Positions 42,962 to 57,000 of a stretch of 64,000 nucleotides of DNA are shown in pieces (position 1 is the stretch's first letter; every line of letters begins with the position of its first letter). The position numbers and the translations under genes are program-made. The notes beneath the pieces are model-generated. The model was not told where the DNA came from and made no database searches. It saw only the letters and a list, made by a program, of their open reading frames with translations. The DNA is from Eleginops maclovinus (taxonomy: Eukaryota > Chordata > Actinopteri > Perciformes > Eleginopidae): assembly GCF_036324505.1 (NCBI RefSeq), contig NC_086370.1, positions 10,898,512-10,962,511 of the forward strand. Reading direction: 5' to 3'.

Positions 42962-44834
42962 CTCTTCTTGTATTCAATGTTTTTATATATGACGTTCATG
43001 GGTACAGATAATTTTTAAAGCAAGTATTTTTCTTTATAAGAACTTGTTTCTCCATCTTTAATGTTAAATTGTTATTTTAAGTTATGCAGCTAGTACTGTG
43101 TGTACAGATGTATTAATTTAACATTAATTCCTAAATTAAAGTGTTTTTGTTGTTATTAATCATGTTAAATATGCCCCTGAAAAGTAGTGAGATATTGTGT
43201 ACATAAAAAAAAATGGTGTTATCATTTGGTATAACCTGTAACTTACATAAGGATCTTACAAGCTCAGAAATTGAGTTTCTGATAAGTAATTACGCTTTGT
43301 TTAGCCTCATTAATTGCAATGATTTAACAATGTCATCATGCAAAACTCCCACTCCAACTTGAAACAGCAGTTTATTTGGTTTACACTACTGTGCACATAC
43401 TGTCCTGAGTACATACAGTAGTACAGTCAAGGTTTATGTGGATAGTAGTATTTTGCACCCCACAAAGATTCGCTTTGTGAATCGATGCAGCCTGGAGGCC
43501 TTGAGCAGGTGCTTGTCCATGGCTGAGAATTTACATTTAAATTGGATCACCCACACAGCCTGATGCACTGCACCTGAAGAAGTACAGAAGGGATCAGTTC
43601 TGAAGAAATTATATATTAATACTGTATTTCACAAACAAACATAAGACAAGCACAATCGACAACAAAACAAGCAAAATCTATCTTTGCTTTTTTATCTTAT
43701 TTCTTTCTTATTACAAAATGTGTTTGGCCTTTAAAATAAAATTACGAGAGTTACTGTCTGGTTCTACTTTGACCAATACAGGTGTGGCAGGCAGCATTAT
43801 ATTACAGGTTTGGTCATGTGTCATTCCACTGTCTCCTTGACATTCATTGACCTAACGAACCCATTACCACTCCTATTACCTTCATTTGCAATGGTTGAGT
43901 GATTCAGGAAAAGACAAAAATCCTAATACTGGACCACCTACCCTCATGTTCTGACTTTTGGGACAGAAACACTAAAATGTATTAAATGCTTAGTACATTA
44001 GGACGAACACCATGCTGTTTAAAAGTCACTAAAGATCAGTGCAAATAGATTTGAGCCCGGGGTATAGCCACAAGCGTGACTGAAGGACAAGCTTATATTA
44101 GTTAGAGCAACATGGTGGGGTCTGTGACAGCAAGTCTGGCGAGAAATAGCCTAGAGACATTCACACAAGTTATATTGTGTCTGTCTCTTTCTGTATAGGT
44201 GGAAATATTTGCAGTGTCAGCTCTGTTAATATTAATGCAGATGTGGTTATCCAAGTCGATATATGGCTACTTTACAGATATGTGTGGATAAGTAAATATA
44301 AAAGTGAAACTCAATTATTATTTACAGGTATGTTTTAATCGCCCACATTTTTCATTAACTATTAGGTGTGATAATGATATTGGTGGTGACCTATACTTTC
44401 AATATATATATCCTGCTGTGTTGTTTTAAAACTTACTGTCATATACCTAGGGTGTACGTAATTTATCATGGAGAATTCTCCCACTGAGAACATGTATATT
44501 GTAGTAGAGATAGTGTTAAGACAGGAAGCAGAGGTTTCATTTATTATTCTTTCACTCTGTTCTTGAGATCAGACACTGAACTGTTGTGAAATTAAACTTT
44601 TAATTTGCACAATCCAAACACACCACTTAGAAAGCCACTGTCCTATCACACCATCATGTTAAATCCTCCTGTCTATGTATTACACATGTATGTAAAATCA
44701 CACTTTTGTGACCTTCAATAGAGTAGCTGAATGGTGATGGCTTGTTGTTGCGACAAATGACATGCAGTCACTTGTTTTGAATTAGCCAGCACAAAAGTGG
44801 TTTTATCTTTGCATACTGGTGCAACACTGGGCAT

Positions 44835-44951
44835 GTGTACGACGAAGCTGTAGTCCAGCCCCGCAAACCCGCCCACCACCCTCCCTCTTCCCTTCGGTGC
44901 GTCTCGGTCCGCCCGCAGCAGTCTCCTTCCCGGCGAGGTTTCACTACAGAG
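44835..44951 (+). promoter_or_regulatory. mcu: mcu core promoter / 5' leader
   Basis: A GC-rich stretch with CCCGCCCACC and GGTCCGCCCGC boxes directly before the mcu start, in otherwise AT-rich surroundings. It contains an upstream ATG at 44835, in frame with mcu and with no stop between, in a weaker context than the ATG at 44952. The transcription start is not known. Confidence 0.5.
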
Positions 44952-45068
44952 ATGGCTGCGAAAGTGTGCAGATCAGTACTCCTGTTGTCCCGGAGCAGCG
45001 GAGCGGCGGCCGGAAGCCTCCCCGCACTTGTTGTCTCTTCACAGCGACATCATCAGCACATAAGACCG
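44952..45068 (+). CDS. mcu: MCU, mitochondrial calcium uniporter pore subunit, exon 1 only
   Basis: MCU is the tetrameric calcium channel of the inner mitochondrial membrane, regulated by MICU1/MICU2 and EMRE. Exon 1 encodes 39 residues: MAAKVCRSVLLLSRSSGAAA, GSLPALVVSS and QRHHQHIRP. It is a basic, Ser/Leu-rich mitochondrial targeting sequence without acidic residues, and it closely resembles the N-terminus of fish MCU as I remember it. The ATG has G at -3 and G at +4 (CAGAGATGG). The donor CCG then GTAAGT leaves phase 0. The N-terminal domain, the coiled coils and the DIME selectivity filter lie in later exons beyond this window. The gene runs head to head with micu1, as in mammals. Identity rests on a short exon plus synteny. 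Confidence 0.88.
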
Positions 45069-45694
45069 GTAAGTCCCAGGACGTGTGTGCACGGGGAGAG
45101 GTGTGGGACCGGGGCAGGCAGGCTGGACCAGAGAGAAAGCGGCGGTGGCGGCTGGGCTGGCTAAGGAAGTAAAGCTAACTAGCCTCAAGATTTTTTCGTT
45201 CATATCTTTTCTTCAGATTGCGCTTCACGGAAAGGTGAGGCACTAGATGAGTCATGATTTGTATCCCAACCCGGTGCCGTGGGGTTCTTTTAATCCACAG
45301 TGGGACATAGAGCTTTGACAGAGGCAATGCAGTTTTTTTTGGGAGCGCTGGTTGAAGCCCATCAACACCCCACTGGCCCCGCCGTTTACTGTAACCAGCC
45401 TTCAGACACTCTGCTTTCCCACAATGCCTTATATCTCTCGCGTCCTTCAACTTTGCAGGCATATTTTTTTTTCAGCCAGTGCTGAATGCGATCCCGCTTG
45501 AGGTGTGGGGTTGTTACTGCAGCAGTGGACTGTTGGGGTTGGTTTGATAACCGACGGAAAGGGGATGGGTGTCTGATTTGTGTTCTGTTTCAATGAGGAT
45601 GTGTGGTGTGAGCAGCTTTTAGGCTGCAGCTTTAGGAGGGGTTGGCTGTCAGTTGGCTGACCCGATGGTTCCCCTCATCTCTCTGATTCTACAT

Positions 45695-45780
<86 letters not shown>
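45695..45780. repeat. (TG)n microsatellite, about 86 bp
   Basis: Uninterrupted TG array. Confidence 0.98.
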
Positions 45781-45781
<1 letters not shown>

Positions 45782-48603
45782 TGCAGCAGCAGAAACAAAC
45801 TAAGGATAATGCATGTCTGCCCAGACCTACACAGGAAAACTACAGTTGTGCTCAGAGAGGGAGTGACACAGATACTCACTGTTTGTTCATGCACTGGCAC
45901 ACACATAATTTCACAGAAACATGGAAGCCCACACTTGAATGATGTCAGACTCTCCAGCCCAGCCTGCCATTTCTCCCCTCCCTGCGGGTGTTTCCCCATT
46001 CAGCTGGGAGATCCTGGGTTTCCTGCACACTGATGCAGGTCCTTTAATAAAGCCAACTTTAGCAATACATGAAACCTCAAAAAGGCTCTAGAATAACCGG
46101 AAGGTGTTGAGTTTACAAAACTGTCACTACAATGCAAAACAGTTGCACATCTTGTTCTTGCCCCTATAACCCACTCCCTCTGCTGAAACTCAGAGCATCT
46201 AGCTTCACAGGGAGGGAGGGAGGGAGGTGAGGCACAGGATGGACTTGAATACGAAAGAATGAGGAAGTAATTTCAGCTCAGGATAGAACAGCCCCTTAGC
46301 TGTTGCTAGGAACACTGCTGTTTATATATTGTGAATTTTCTCTTTCTTTCTTTGATTTTCTTATGCTCTATTTCTCTTGTGATCAAGTCTGATTTTCCTT
46401 TTCCCCCTTCCCTTATACAAACACTTGCACACTTGTCACAGGCCATATGGAATTAAATGAGGCTACCCTTCCTGTAAAACCGACCTGTCGAGCTGGTTAA
46501 GTAGCTGTCAGAGTAGACTCACTTGGTCCCTATCTCACTTACCCCTGGTGCCTTCACCCACTGTGAACTATTACAATAGAACACATTTACGCCCCGTGGA
46601 GAGGTAATTTTTCTTCCCTCTTCTAAAACCTGTATGCCAATTTAAACCTTCAATTATTTATTAGGGTGAGTTGCGGCTCACTGTGTCTCAGCAGAGTTGA
46701 CCCTAATCCGTTTTCATTTTATTTCAGTCTGCACAGGTTGTAGTTTTGTTTACCTGTCATATTTGGTCTTCGTCCATCGAAATGCTGCTTGCAGCTTCTA
46801 ACCTGGGCCTGTCACTGTGTGACAGCCGAGCTTCTGTATTAATTTGTGAGTCCTTCGCTGCAGAGTGCTAACTCTCCGCTTCTAGACTGTCTATAAAGCT
46901 GCAGTGGGGACTCATACTCATGCGTTGGCTTTAAGCATGTTGTGTCTGTATGCAAGACGTGTATCTCAAAATATAAGCTGTCTTATCTAGAGCTCAATTT
47001 CAAGCGGTTCGCAGACAAACGGCTCTGACTGCTGTTTCAATAACATCATGCGCACATGATAGGTGAACTCTCTAGGGATTCAAAACACACTGGATTCCAA
47101 AGATCACATTTAACCTGCACCAGATTACTATGGAGTCAGCTGTCACATACATTTCTGCTGCATGAGACATGGCAGGGGAGTTGAGTCATTGTGAATAAAT
47201 AGTTATTGCAGAAGTGGTATAAATCAAAGGTTGGGTTTTTCCATTAGTTGTGTCTAAAATAAAGTGTGGTCATTTAAAAAATCAAAAAAGAGCTAAATCA
47301 TGTTTTCTTTAGTTATTTATTTCCATTTAAGCCGACATGCTCATTAAAACTGAGCAGTTTGGGGCTGTTGTCATTCAGGCCAGGGGGTCGAGGCCCACTA
47401 CTGGCTTTTAATCCTATCTGTGTAGCAGTAAACTAATTTATCCCTGCTGCCTTCACAGGCTCAGTACTGAAGTTATCCGGATTAGTGTGATAAGAGATTG
47501 ACTGTCAGCTTGTGGCTGTTGTGTGTTTATAAAGGTGATAAGATGACTGAATGATTGATCAACCGGTCCATGCAGGCAGTTACATTAATGTAATCCAGCC
47601 CTTTATGGACAAACTGGTTCTAAATCCCTCTATGAGCTCACATTTATATATGACTGATAGTGGGTAAAGGCATGCAGGGAGGACCAAACATATTGACTTG
47701 AAACGATGACTGGAATGCTACATTAGTTATAATTTATGCGGTCAAGTCTAAATATTATTTTTTTCTGTCTGATGATTGACAGATGCATGGCACTCCTGTA
47801 TGGAAAATAATTGATATATTTCAATGCTCAAGTTGGATCAGGTGTTTATGATATCCAAGGTGTATGATGGCAACCTGCATGTCTGTTCTTAGATCTTATC
47901 ATGTCCTGTCTGGTACTTCTGCTGGAGAATGACCTTAATAATCTTTGGTCAGCACAGCTGCACTGTTCCATCTTTTCATTGATATTGGATTGCTATCTGT
48001 ACACAGAGGCAATTTCTATAGGCATGAAGTGCAACTCAGAGGGTTTTCTTTAGTGGGTTAGAAAATTGATTTGAGCTATCCTGCGGGGTTTTCATACACT
48101 CTTGCTTGGTTCCATGAGTCATAGCGATACGATAGAATTTTATTCAGTGAAAAAAAACAACCTGATTTGTTGACTGGATATTCATTTCGGTTATTTGCCA
48201 TGCCATGTTGCTGTTGTTCTATACATGCTTAACTGTAGGGACAAGAGGAAACAAATACACATTTTGGGAAAGGATGCATTGCATACACATATATTTCTGA
48301 TGTATGCATGTTGCACAACATAAATAGTGGATAGAATATTAATTGCAACATCACTTATTAGCACATTAGTTTTGCTTAGTCTAGTCTTTGAACAATAACC
48401 ATTCAGAAATTAATTCAGGATCCTTTCAGTCTAACCCTGCTTTTAGAGAACAATTTCGTACCCCCACAAAGTTGGACAACTGCAGTGTTGAAATTAGTTT
48501 TAGATAGTGGGCTGCAGAGCAATGAACAGGAAATAGTGGAGAGACAGACAATATTGTATCGCCAGGCCAGGCCGGCATGTTAGCTCACTCTACCTTCATG
48601 GTG

Positions 48604-48759
<156 letters not shown>

Positions 48760-49299
48760 TGAGAGTGATTAGGCCATATTCCTCCAGCATCATATCCTTT
48801 GTTTTTATTATAGCTGTGTTTTCATTTTAGTACAACTGTTTGTTCTCATTTGGTTGTGTGTGGACAACAGATCAGAATAAAGGTAAAGATATAGCAATTC
48901 ATCATTTGATCATCAAATGACCTTTAGACGATACTGAAAGATAACACATTGGAAGATATTTTTAGTGCTGTGTGCGCTGAATAATACAGTAGCAGTCTGA
49001 TCATTTATAATCCACCTATACTGTCAATAACAATAACCAAAAACAAACAGTGGAAGTAATATAATGAAGAATCACAGAAATGTATTATTTTGCTGAAACA
49101 AAAGTAATCTCTTTTAGATAAGGGACCTAGACCAACAATTCTGGTTGGTTAAACACTAAATCACATTGCATTTTTAACACAGTTATATATTACACTATTT
49201 ACACAGTTGGGACGCTAAACAGCTTAGTTACCTTTTAGATATTGAATTCAAGTTCCACATTTTAAAAATACATTTAAGAACATGCTCCCTTCAAGCTTT

Positions 49300-49360
49300 C
49301 AGAATCAGAAGTTTACTTTTATTTATTTATTATTTATCCCAAACTGGGACATTTTTCGAG
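49300..49360 (-). mobile_element. SINE/LINE 3' tail fragment
   Basis: On the minus strand it reads TGTCCCAGTTTGGGATAAAT, then AATAAATAAATAAAAG and a TTCTGATTCTG tail. It is the third example in the window of a CCC...GGG stem followed by a TAATAAA-type tail. Confidence 0.5.
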
Positions 49361-52089
49361 GATGTAGCAATTAACAAGCTTCCGTGATCTAATGCCGTTT
49401 GTTGATCCTGAGTGTAAGCTATCATTGTGTGCAAAACAACTAAGAAAGTTGAGAAGAAGAATAATGACAGCACAGTTATAAAAAGGGAATATCTGCAAAG
49501 TGGCGAAACGGTCACTAATGGGCATGTTATGAACACACTCAATTCTTACGTAAACCACTCTAATCTTGAAATACTGAAAATGCCCAACCCTATACCTATA
49601 ATGCAATGCTGAAATGTTTCTACACTGTGTTCAGACTCAAACATGGGTCTTATATTTTTCCACACAAAAAATGAATTCAGTCAATTAGGGAATGGATTAA
49701 GAACTGGGGCCATAAGCGAAATCAAAATTGGCAATAGTATTAAAATTCAGCTCCATAGACACCACATGTGTCTCCAATTCATTCATGATGCACCCTTGCA
49801 TATTTAATTGGCCAGCATACCTGAATCGTCAAGTTATTCACCAAGAATTTCAAGGGTGTCTAAAATTGAGCCTACAGCTCACAGCAGGGTGGTAACAAGA
49901 CATTCCAGACGTTTGTATTCTCATTTAGAACTCGTTTGGAACTAATCCATCTTAATAACTAGGAACTCAGAACCTAGTTGCCACTCATGATTTTAGTGCC
50001 TTTGCATGGCTGTGCTATGAAAATGACAGGACAAAATGACAAGTGTGTGTTGTCATCTGACAAAGTGCTGATGGCTTTAGTGGCCGTGTTACTGACAGAG
50101 CTGCTGTCGGCTCAAGTGGCGGTCATCCCGGCGAGCGGCAGCCAGATTCATTTCTTTATGTCTGCTATGGTATGGGAGTAGTATGGCTGACCTGGCAGGC
50201 ATTCTGCTCTGAGAGGGGAGAATTTGTTCTGCTGCACCCTTTTTTCACCATCCTTCTCACTGTTTCCATTACAGTTAGGTTGCCGGATCTGTGAGATGGT
50301 TGAGCTGAAGCCTGAGATGGCCTGTCTGAGTTGACATATCACTTGGTGAATTAAGCAGTGGAACTATAAGGCAACTTTATTGCTATTGTACAGTATAGTG
50401 ATAATCACATCCCAACATTAACGGCAAAAGCGATTGTACTTCAGCTATGTTTAACACATGAGCCATGAACAGCTGTACATGTTGTCAGTAAATGACTGCA
50501 TCTTTTCAGCTGATTCATGGGTATAGGGAGAGAAACTGTATTTGCTCTTCCCTCCCAGGCTCTGCTAGATCTCCAGACATATGCTAGTGCGTGTCCTGCT
50601 TCCCCTGTGCTTTTCTTCTTCTAATTTCCCTGTGCTCTCTGAGTCCATCGAATTACAGCACCTGCTCCTCAGCCAGCACGGTATCCTTTCCAACGCTCAC
50701 CAGCTGTTCGCCCTGTAGTCCAAAACACTGTCCTGGAAGGTGAAGAAGTTCAGTATTAGTATGCATTTGTAGTGGTTGCTGAAACCTCCCTCTCCCTTTT
50801 TGTATAATGTTACACTTTTTATTTCTATACTTCCGCTCCTTACAAGAGTGGCCGCTGTGTGTTCTGCACTTCATTATAGAGTTGCAGTAGCATTGTAGGA
50901 GACTATTGTGATGGACAAAGTCTTCATTAATGCTCTGAAAGGGATTTCACCCTTGATGTGCTTAGTGACTGGTGAACTTCTGCTAATGACATCAACTAAT
51001 TAGATGCTTCCCATCTTTCCGTGTGGCCCAGCGTGTCTCCAGTCAAGTCTGAAAAGGACATTAAACTAGGCCAACGTGTGTAATGTGATGATGGATGGAG
51101 TAACGCTTGGTTACCCCCTCTCATCTCTGGGATGTTGTGCTGCTGCCTTCCTCTGCCAGGAGGGTTAGGGTGCTGTTAGTACCTGAAGGTCATCAGCAGG
51201 ACAGCCTTTGATGCTAGTAGATAAGGGATTGGGCTCATGAGTGTGACAGAGAAAACAAATATGTGGAAATACTGGGTCCAAATGATCAGTGTAAATTAGA
51301 CTGGGCAGTTTTGGCTCATATGAAGGTCAGCTCTGCCCTGATCTGTCAAGGAATGTGTGACTGTTATGTGAATGCATTTCCAAATTGAGTTGTTCTACTA
51401 TGATTTTGTATAGTTCACTGGGTCTAGGGCAGTTTGTCTCCGCCATGGCGGAACAAGCAAAGTATTAGTTCTGTATTTTAGATACTACACATAATGTTAG
51501 TGTTGTACAGAATTGAAAAGCATGTTTTATTTATTCATTTAATACAGTTTTACATCTTGATTTACATAAAACCTTGGCAAGTTGAACATTACCACACAAT
51601 TACAATAGAAGAACAGCATGAGGGGCAGAGAGACATTTATTTACACAGCCATGTTCAAGGCGGGACATTTTTTTCTCCATTATTCTGCCTAACTGTCTTG
51701 CTAAAAGGTGCTGTCACCCCTAAATGCTCTCCTCATTCAAGTCAGTGGGAAAGGAGACAAGATCCATTTGCTTCCTGTCACAAATAGATCCCACCTTGTT
51801 TTCCTTGCAGAGATCCATTTAATAGAACTGCGCCCAATCCTCTCCAGTACACAGCTAATTAGCGAGGGGGGTTGGGCTCGACCTCTCCTTCAGGAGGTAT
51901 CGATTGTTTATACCCTTGTTTATACAGGTTCATGGTGAATGAATACAGGCGGAAGAGTAGGACAGATGCTAGCTGAGTGCTGGGACATTGACACTGGGAA
52001 AGTGACAATTAAGCTTTTGATAAATAGGTTTATCATTTTCAACTAGTGAATGCTAGATCCAGCAACTGCAACTCATCGTTGCCTGTCAG

Positions 52090-52135
52090 GGAATATTTAC
52101 ATGCTTCTTCCGAAAGCATGTAAATAACTGTTCCC
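52090..52135. repeat. Perfect 13-bp hairpin in mcu intron 1
   Basis: The arms TATTTACATGCTT (52094-52106) and AAGCATGTAAATA (52114-52126) pair perfectly around a 7-nt loop. After a 4-nt bulge, GGGAA and TTCCC extend the stem. It is too short for a typical miRNA precursor. Confidence 0.7.
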
Positions 52136-53922
52136 TTGCTTATTTTTGTGTGCCACACCTATGGCACCCCATATACGGTAAACAGCTCTACAGATGCAGA
52201 TACATGCTTGAGAAAAGCCGGCATATCAAGATTAGATAGACTTTAATATAAGTAACAACTATCAACAGATTTGTATTTGTCAAGCTTATATATCCGCCTC
52301 ATTATAAAACTAGATTCTCTGAACCCATTCTGCTCCCATTTATCTACTTTGCGCTGCTTTATTGAATTAAAAAAAATATTGCTGTATGGAATCTGACAAA
52401 TCCATAATTTACAATTGTGCTGTTTAAAGCACAAAACTAAACATGTCAGAGAAAGGCAACAATAGGAGAGGCATCACTGTGAAAAAGGCAGCAGGAGACA
52501 AGACACTAGCATAGATGTCAATAGTGGTGCAGCTCTTAATTGGAGTTGTGTATATAAGAGTGCTGTTTTACTGATGGAGTAATGGAAATGTTGGGATTCT
52601 CTGATGTAAGGATTCCCCCGTCCTCAGTCTCACCTCTTTCACTGAGCTGCTTCTCATTACAGCTTCCCCCTTTCACGGCCGCTGAACTGAAAGGCTTATT
52701 TTTTCATACGTTTCACTGAAGCACACGTTTTGCATCAACATTTTAGTTATCTTCATAAGAACAGTACCCTTTTTTAAATTAGTAGATGCGTAGATAAAAT
52801 GGCCAAATTAAGTGTTAGGTTTCTTGCTAGAACTGCTGCTGCCAACTTCAGAATAGCTGTGAATATCAGCACTCCCCAAGATATAATGAGCACCATTTTT
52901 TGAAGAATGATTCTGAATGAGATATATCCAATACAGGGATGGACCAGAGAATTTAAGTTCCCTGACAATTAATTTGACTATAATTGCTCTGTAATTTATT
53001 TACTTATGCATATCAGTCACTCAGTTACTCTGTTGTTAGAATAAGTAATACATTACTGGGCGTTCAAGGACAATCATCTGCTCCATTAGGTTATAGTTTA
53101 ACTAAAATTGAATACAACATGTTCTGCAGACAAACTTTGACAGCCAAATTAAGTCCACAAATTACTTAACAGTTCACCTTCAAAGGGGATCCCCTGCACA
53201 CAAGCTCACAAGTAGTCCTTTTGTTCCTGCGGGATCGATGTTGCAGGCTAATGGCTGGAGGGATTGACATTTTCAAGTTCGTCACACCTCTTTTTGTCTG
53301 CTGATTTAAGAGTTTGGGCCAATGTCTCCTCTGTGAAGCCGGTTTATCTCTAGGGACAAATGAGGCTGCTCTGCTGGAAGGAAATCTGCATCTATTTATT
53401 TCTGACTTTATCTGCGTGCAAAAACATTGTGGTGTTAGGTTACCAGGGAAATGAGGGCTTCATGGTTAAACAGGATGTATGGAGAGCTGTGACATCATCC
53501 TTGTGTGGAGGTCATTGTGGCTAGTGTGAGTTTGTAGACATGAGAGTACCTCTTTCTCCATAGCGGCTTATTAAAGGGTTGCTGCCAAGAAGGCTTCTGT
53601 TTGCTGTTTCTCTTTAGCATCTGCTCACTTTGCTACCCTGGGTGGTTGGCAGGCTTTTGTTTCAGCCGTCAAGTGCTTGGTAAACTTGCAAGACTGTATT
53701 CTATGCTTTGTGCCAAGAGCGACTCAAAGAAGATTGCTCCTAGATGGGAAGTAATGCCCTCTTAAAAGGTTAAATGGTATTTAGGCTGAAAAAAGTGTAT
53801 TTTTGGATCTTCATACAGTAGCACAAGGTGTATTATGTAACAGTTTCTAGGAATTTGATTTAAAGTCACTGGATATTTTGACCACTAATGGATTATTTTG
53901 TGCACGCATTTAGGGACACATA

Positions 53923-54060
53923 AGGCAAGGCAAGGCAAGTTTATTTTTATAGCACCTTTCAACACAAGGCAATTCAAAGTGCTTTCCAAAAATGAAAGAC
54001 ATTAAGAGCATTAACAAGTAGTGCAGCATAAACACATTATAAAAAGGCATAGACATATGT
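53923..54060. mobile_element. Dispersed fish retroposon fragment
   Basis: Contains GGCAAGGCAAGTTTATTTTT, ATAGCACCTTTCAACACAAG and GCAATTCAAAGTGCTTTCCA, a phrase set I recognise from very common fish repeats. Only part of an element is visible, and the family is not assigned. Confidence 0.6.
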
Positions 54061-57000
54061 TTGTGATTTAATGCTATTTCACTGTTAAAAGTTGTTGGCA
54101 GGAACCCATAAATAAATGTAGTATTGCACAAGTGAAAGCAGGGATAAATTTGCATGGTAGCTTTTAAAGAATATATGCTTGAACATCATCAATAGATTAT
54201 GCTCCCAGTCTATAGTGTTCACTACAAGAAACGTGATTTTCCACTTGCAGAAATAACATTAATTCTAAATCATCAAGGATGTTCCATGGCACAGCAAACC
54301 CCTACGCTATGAGACATTCATGCACCCGTGAGGCTAGAATGTCAAGGCACACTCTTACCGGCTGGTTTTGGAGGTAAAACCACAGTTACTAAGACTATCA
54401 ATTGAAGCTGACTGCCAGATGCAATATGTAAGCATAAAAATGGCTGAAAACGTTTCCCTTATATGTCCAGGATTTATATTTGTTAATCATGACACATAAG
54501 CACTTTAATAAAATAAAAACAGGTGGATGGTTCCTAAAAATAACTTGGTATCTGAGAAGACACACGGGACAAGTGGTTGCATGACAGCTGCTCAGAGATG
54601 ACAAGAGGTCTGAAATTGCATGACAGGAAATGGGATGACTGCCAACTACAAACAAACAACACAGTACACAGGAGAGAAAAAGGCTTTGCCATCCTTTCCC
54701 TTGTTGTGTTTCCAGAAGCTTTGATTGCCTTTAATGCTGACTCCAAACTTTTCCGGTTTTGTCCCTCTTTGCTTTTAACACAGCAGCCTGCTCTCTGCTT
54801 TAAATGAACCGTCTTTGTTTTCTGAATGATACTTGTGACAACTTCATTACGCAACCAGAAGCCAGGAACTGAGATTGATCTGACTCTGAGCACATCCAGG
54901 GAGTCAATGAGCCCCACAAAGCAAGACTTTGTGTTCCGCATGGCGCCCAGTTTGTTTGCACTGTAATTACCCAGGTTGTAGCTGTGCCATGGCACACACA
55001 AGCACACACATGGGATTCACCCTGGAGAAAACAAACAAAGATACACACTTCTGCCAAACAATGGACTATATCCCTCAAGTTCCATTGTCTTGTTTTAATA
55101 GTTAGTCGGACCAGAGGGACAAGCTAAATATGTCTCGCTCAGGTAATAACAAGCTCTATAACCCACATAAGTGTTTTTATGTACAGTCTTTTGTCCCTTT
55201 GCTAGGTGAACATTCTAATAGCTTCCATGTTGATAAGATGCCTGTCTCCTTTGACTACTTAACTGCGGTGAAGGAATCAAGGGTCTAAGCTTTAAGCTCG
55301 GTCTCTTTTAATTAACTCCTATATCAGCACAATTGGATCAATGGCTCGAGCCACACATGGAACAAGCACGTCTGTTTCAGAGGGCTCAGCTGAGGCTGTA
55401 AGGAAGAGGCAGGGAGGGCTCAGATATGCTGTAGGTTGATGGTGTTGGGGATTACAGCTTCCTTTTGCTGCCTCAGCACTTTAAAGCCTTGTTCACACCA
55501 GCCAGTCATTTAAATGGTATTCTATATTACTTTGTGGACTGGAGGTCTTGGCCAGATAATCCTATTATAGAAGGATGTTTGACAAAACATGCTAGGCCTG
55601 GGAAGTATGCAAATATAATCATATCAGAGTATGAATGTAATATCACTGTTGACTGACTCTACTGCAGTATCTGTTTGACGTAATCTTAAATGCCTCCTTT
55701 TGCCACAAAACAGGTATACATTATGAGAGAAATGAAATCCTACCTGAAAAATCAAGATAATGACGAGTTTTGAAATATTGACCACAATGACCTAATACAA
55801 CCAGAGGTACTATATTAAAGGGCCCATCTATCATAGGCTGTTCTCAAACACTGTGCTCTGCCTCATAAATTGGTCTTCCACCTTCCTGTATATGACTGTA
55901 GAGGGGATGATGTGTGAAAGATGCAATCTTGCCTCTGCTCAAAGGCACCTCCGGGAAGCGGGGCAGTAAGTAAATTGCTTATGTAAATAGCTCTGTTGCT
56001 GTGATCTTCTGTTGATGAGGTCTCCGATGTGACGGCTTGACACTGAAGACTTAACAATTATTTTGTTCTTTGAATTTAAGACAATTTAACTTTTGACTCA
56101 CAGGATCAGGACTAGTTTAAGAAGGGATATCCAATAATAATCACAGAAGCCGCAGCACTCATTATATGGTAGTGCTTGATTAAAATGATGGCTTATCGTT
56201 AGCGGTCATTGAGAGTGAGTGTTTTTGTTAATGAAATCTGACATTCATAATTGTTGTCCTTGGTTTTAAAGTAAATGCCATGATGTTTACTTTGTAGGAG
56301 CTCATCTTTATTGTGCCACTGCAGTGTGGTATTAACAACTATGACATCCATGTAGGCTAATGCTAATTAGTGCGTCCTGCATGATTGCCCGGACTTTTCC
56401 CTCGAGCCCTGCCAGTGTTTTCAGATTGTGACTGTTTCTTTAAAAGCACTGAGGTGGAGGTCTTTCTGTTCCTTATTTAATAGGCTGACGCTGTGCTGCA
56501 GGTGTGATATAGCAATGTTAGCCCAGTTTGATTTGCTATGACACAACTAAATCAAGATATAACTTTAATGTTTGTGCATGCACTCTCGCCTTACACCCTT
56601 TTCTTGTCGATGGAGGAAGAAACTGTTGACCTCAAAAAGGCCTGTGGTTTTCTCATCCTTATTCTACACACAGAGGTCAAAAAACACACCAAAGAGTCCC
56701 ATGACCTGGCAGAGAGGCTTAGCGATGACCCTGTTGCCCGCTGTCTTCACGCTGCTGTCTGGCATTGAATATGTGCGCATACCCTGCAGGCCTTGCATCA
56801 GCTTGAAACGCACACAAGCTTCTCACAACTTCACACACATAAAACCTGCCCACTCTTGTGAGACTGGGGATTGTTTGTCAGCTGATTGTGTGAATGCTTG
56901 TTCAAAGCCTTTGATTTGAAATGAAGCTGTGAGCAGAAAGACAAGCGGCATGGAGAGGTGAAGATACCAGACAATACTTTTCTCACTTCATTTTTTTTTA

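Noticed and set aside
45649..46033. Open frames over the TG array behind mcu exon 1
   Set aside because: Dinucleotide repeat translation with no conserved content. The true exon ends at the GTAAGT donor at 45068.
54534..55007. Longest open frame in the window (157 codons, minus strand) as a gene
   Set aside because: No recognisable domain, rich in Cys/Ser as chance frames often are, overlapped by open frames in other registers, and inside an intron of mcu.
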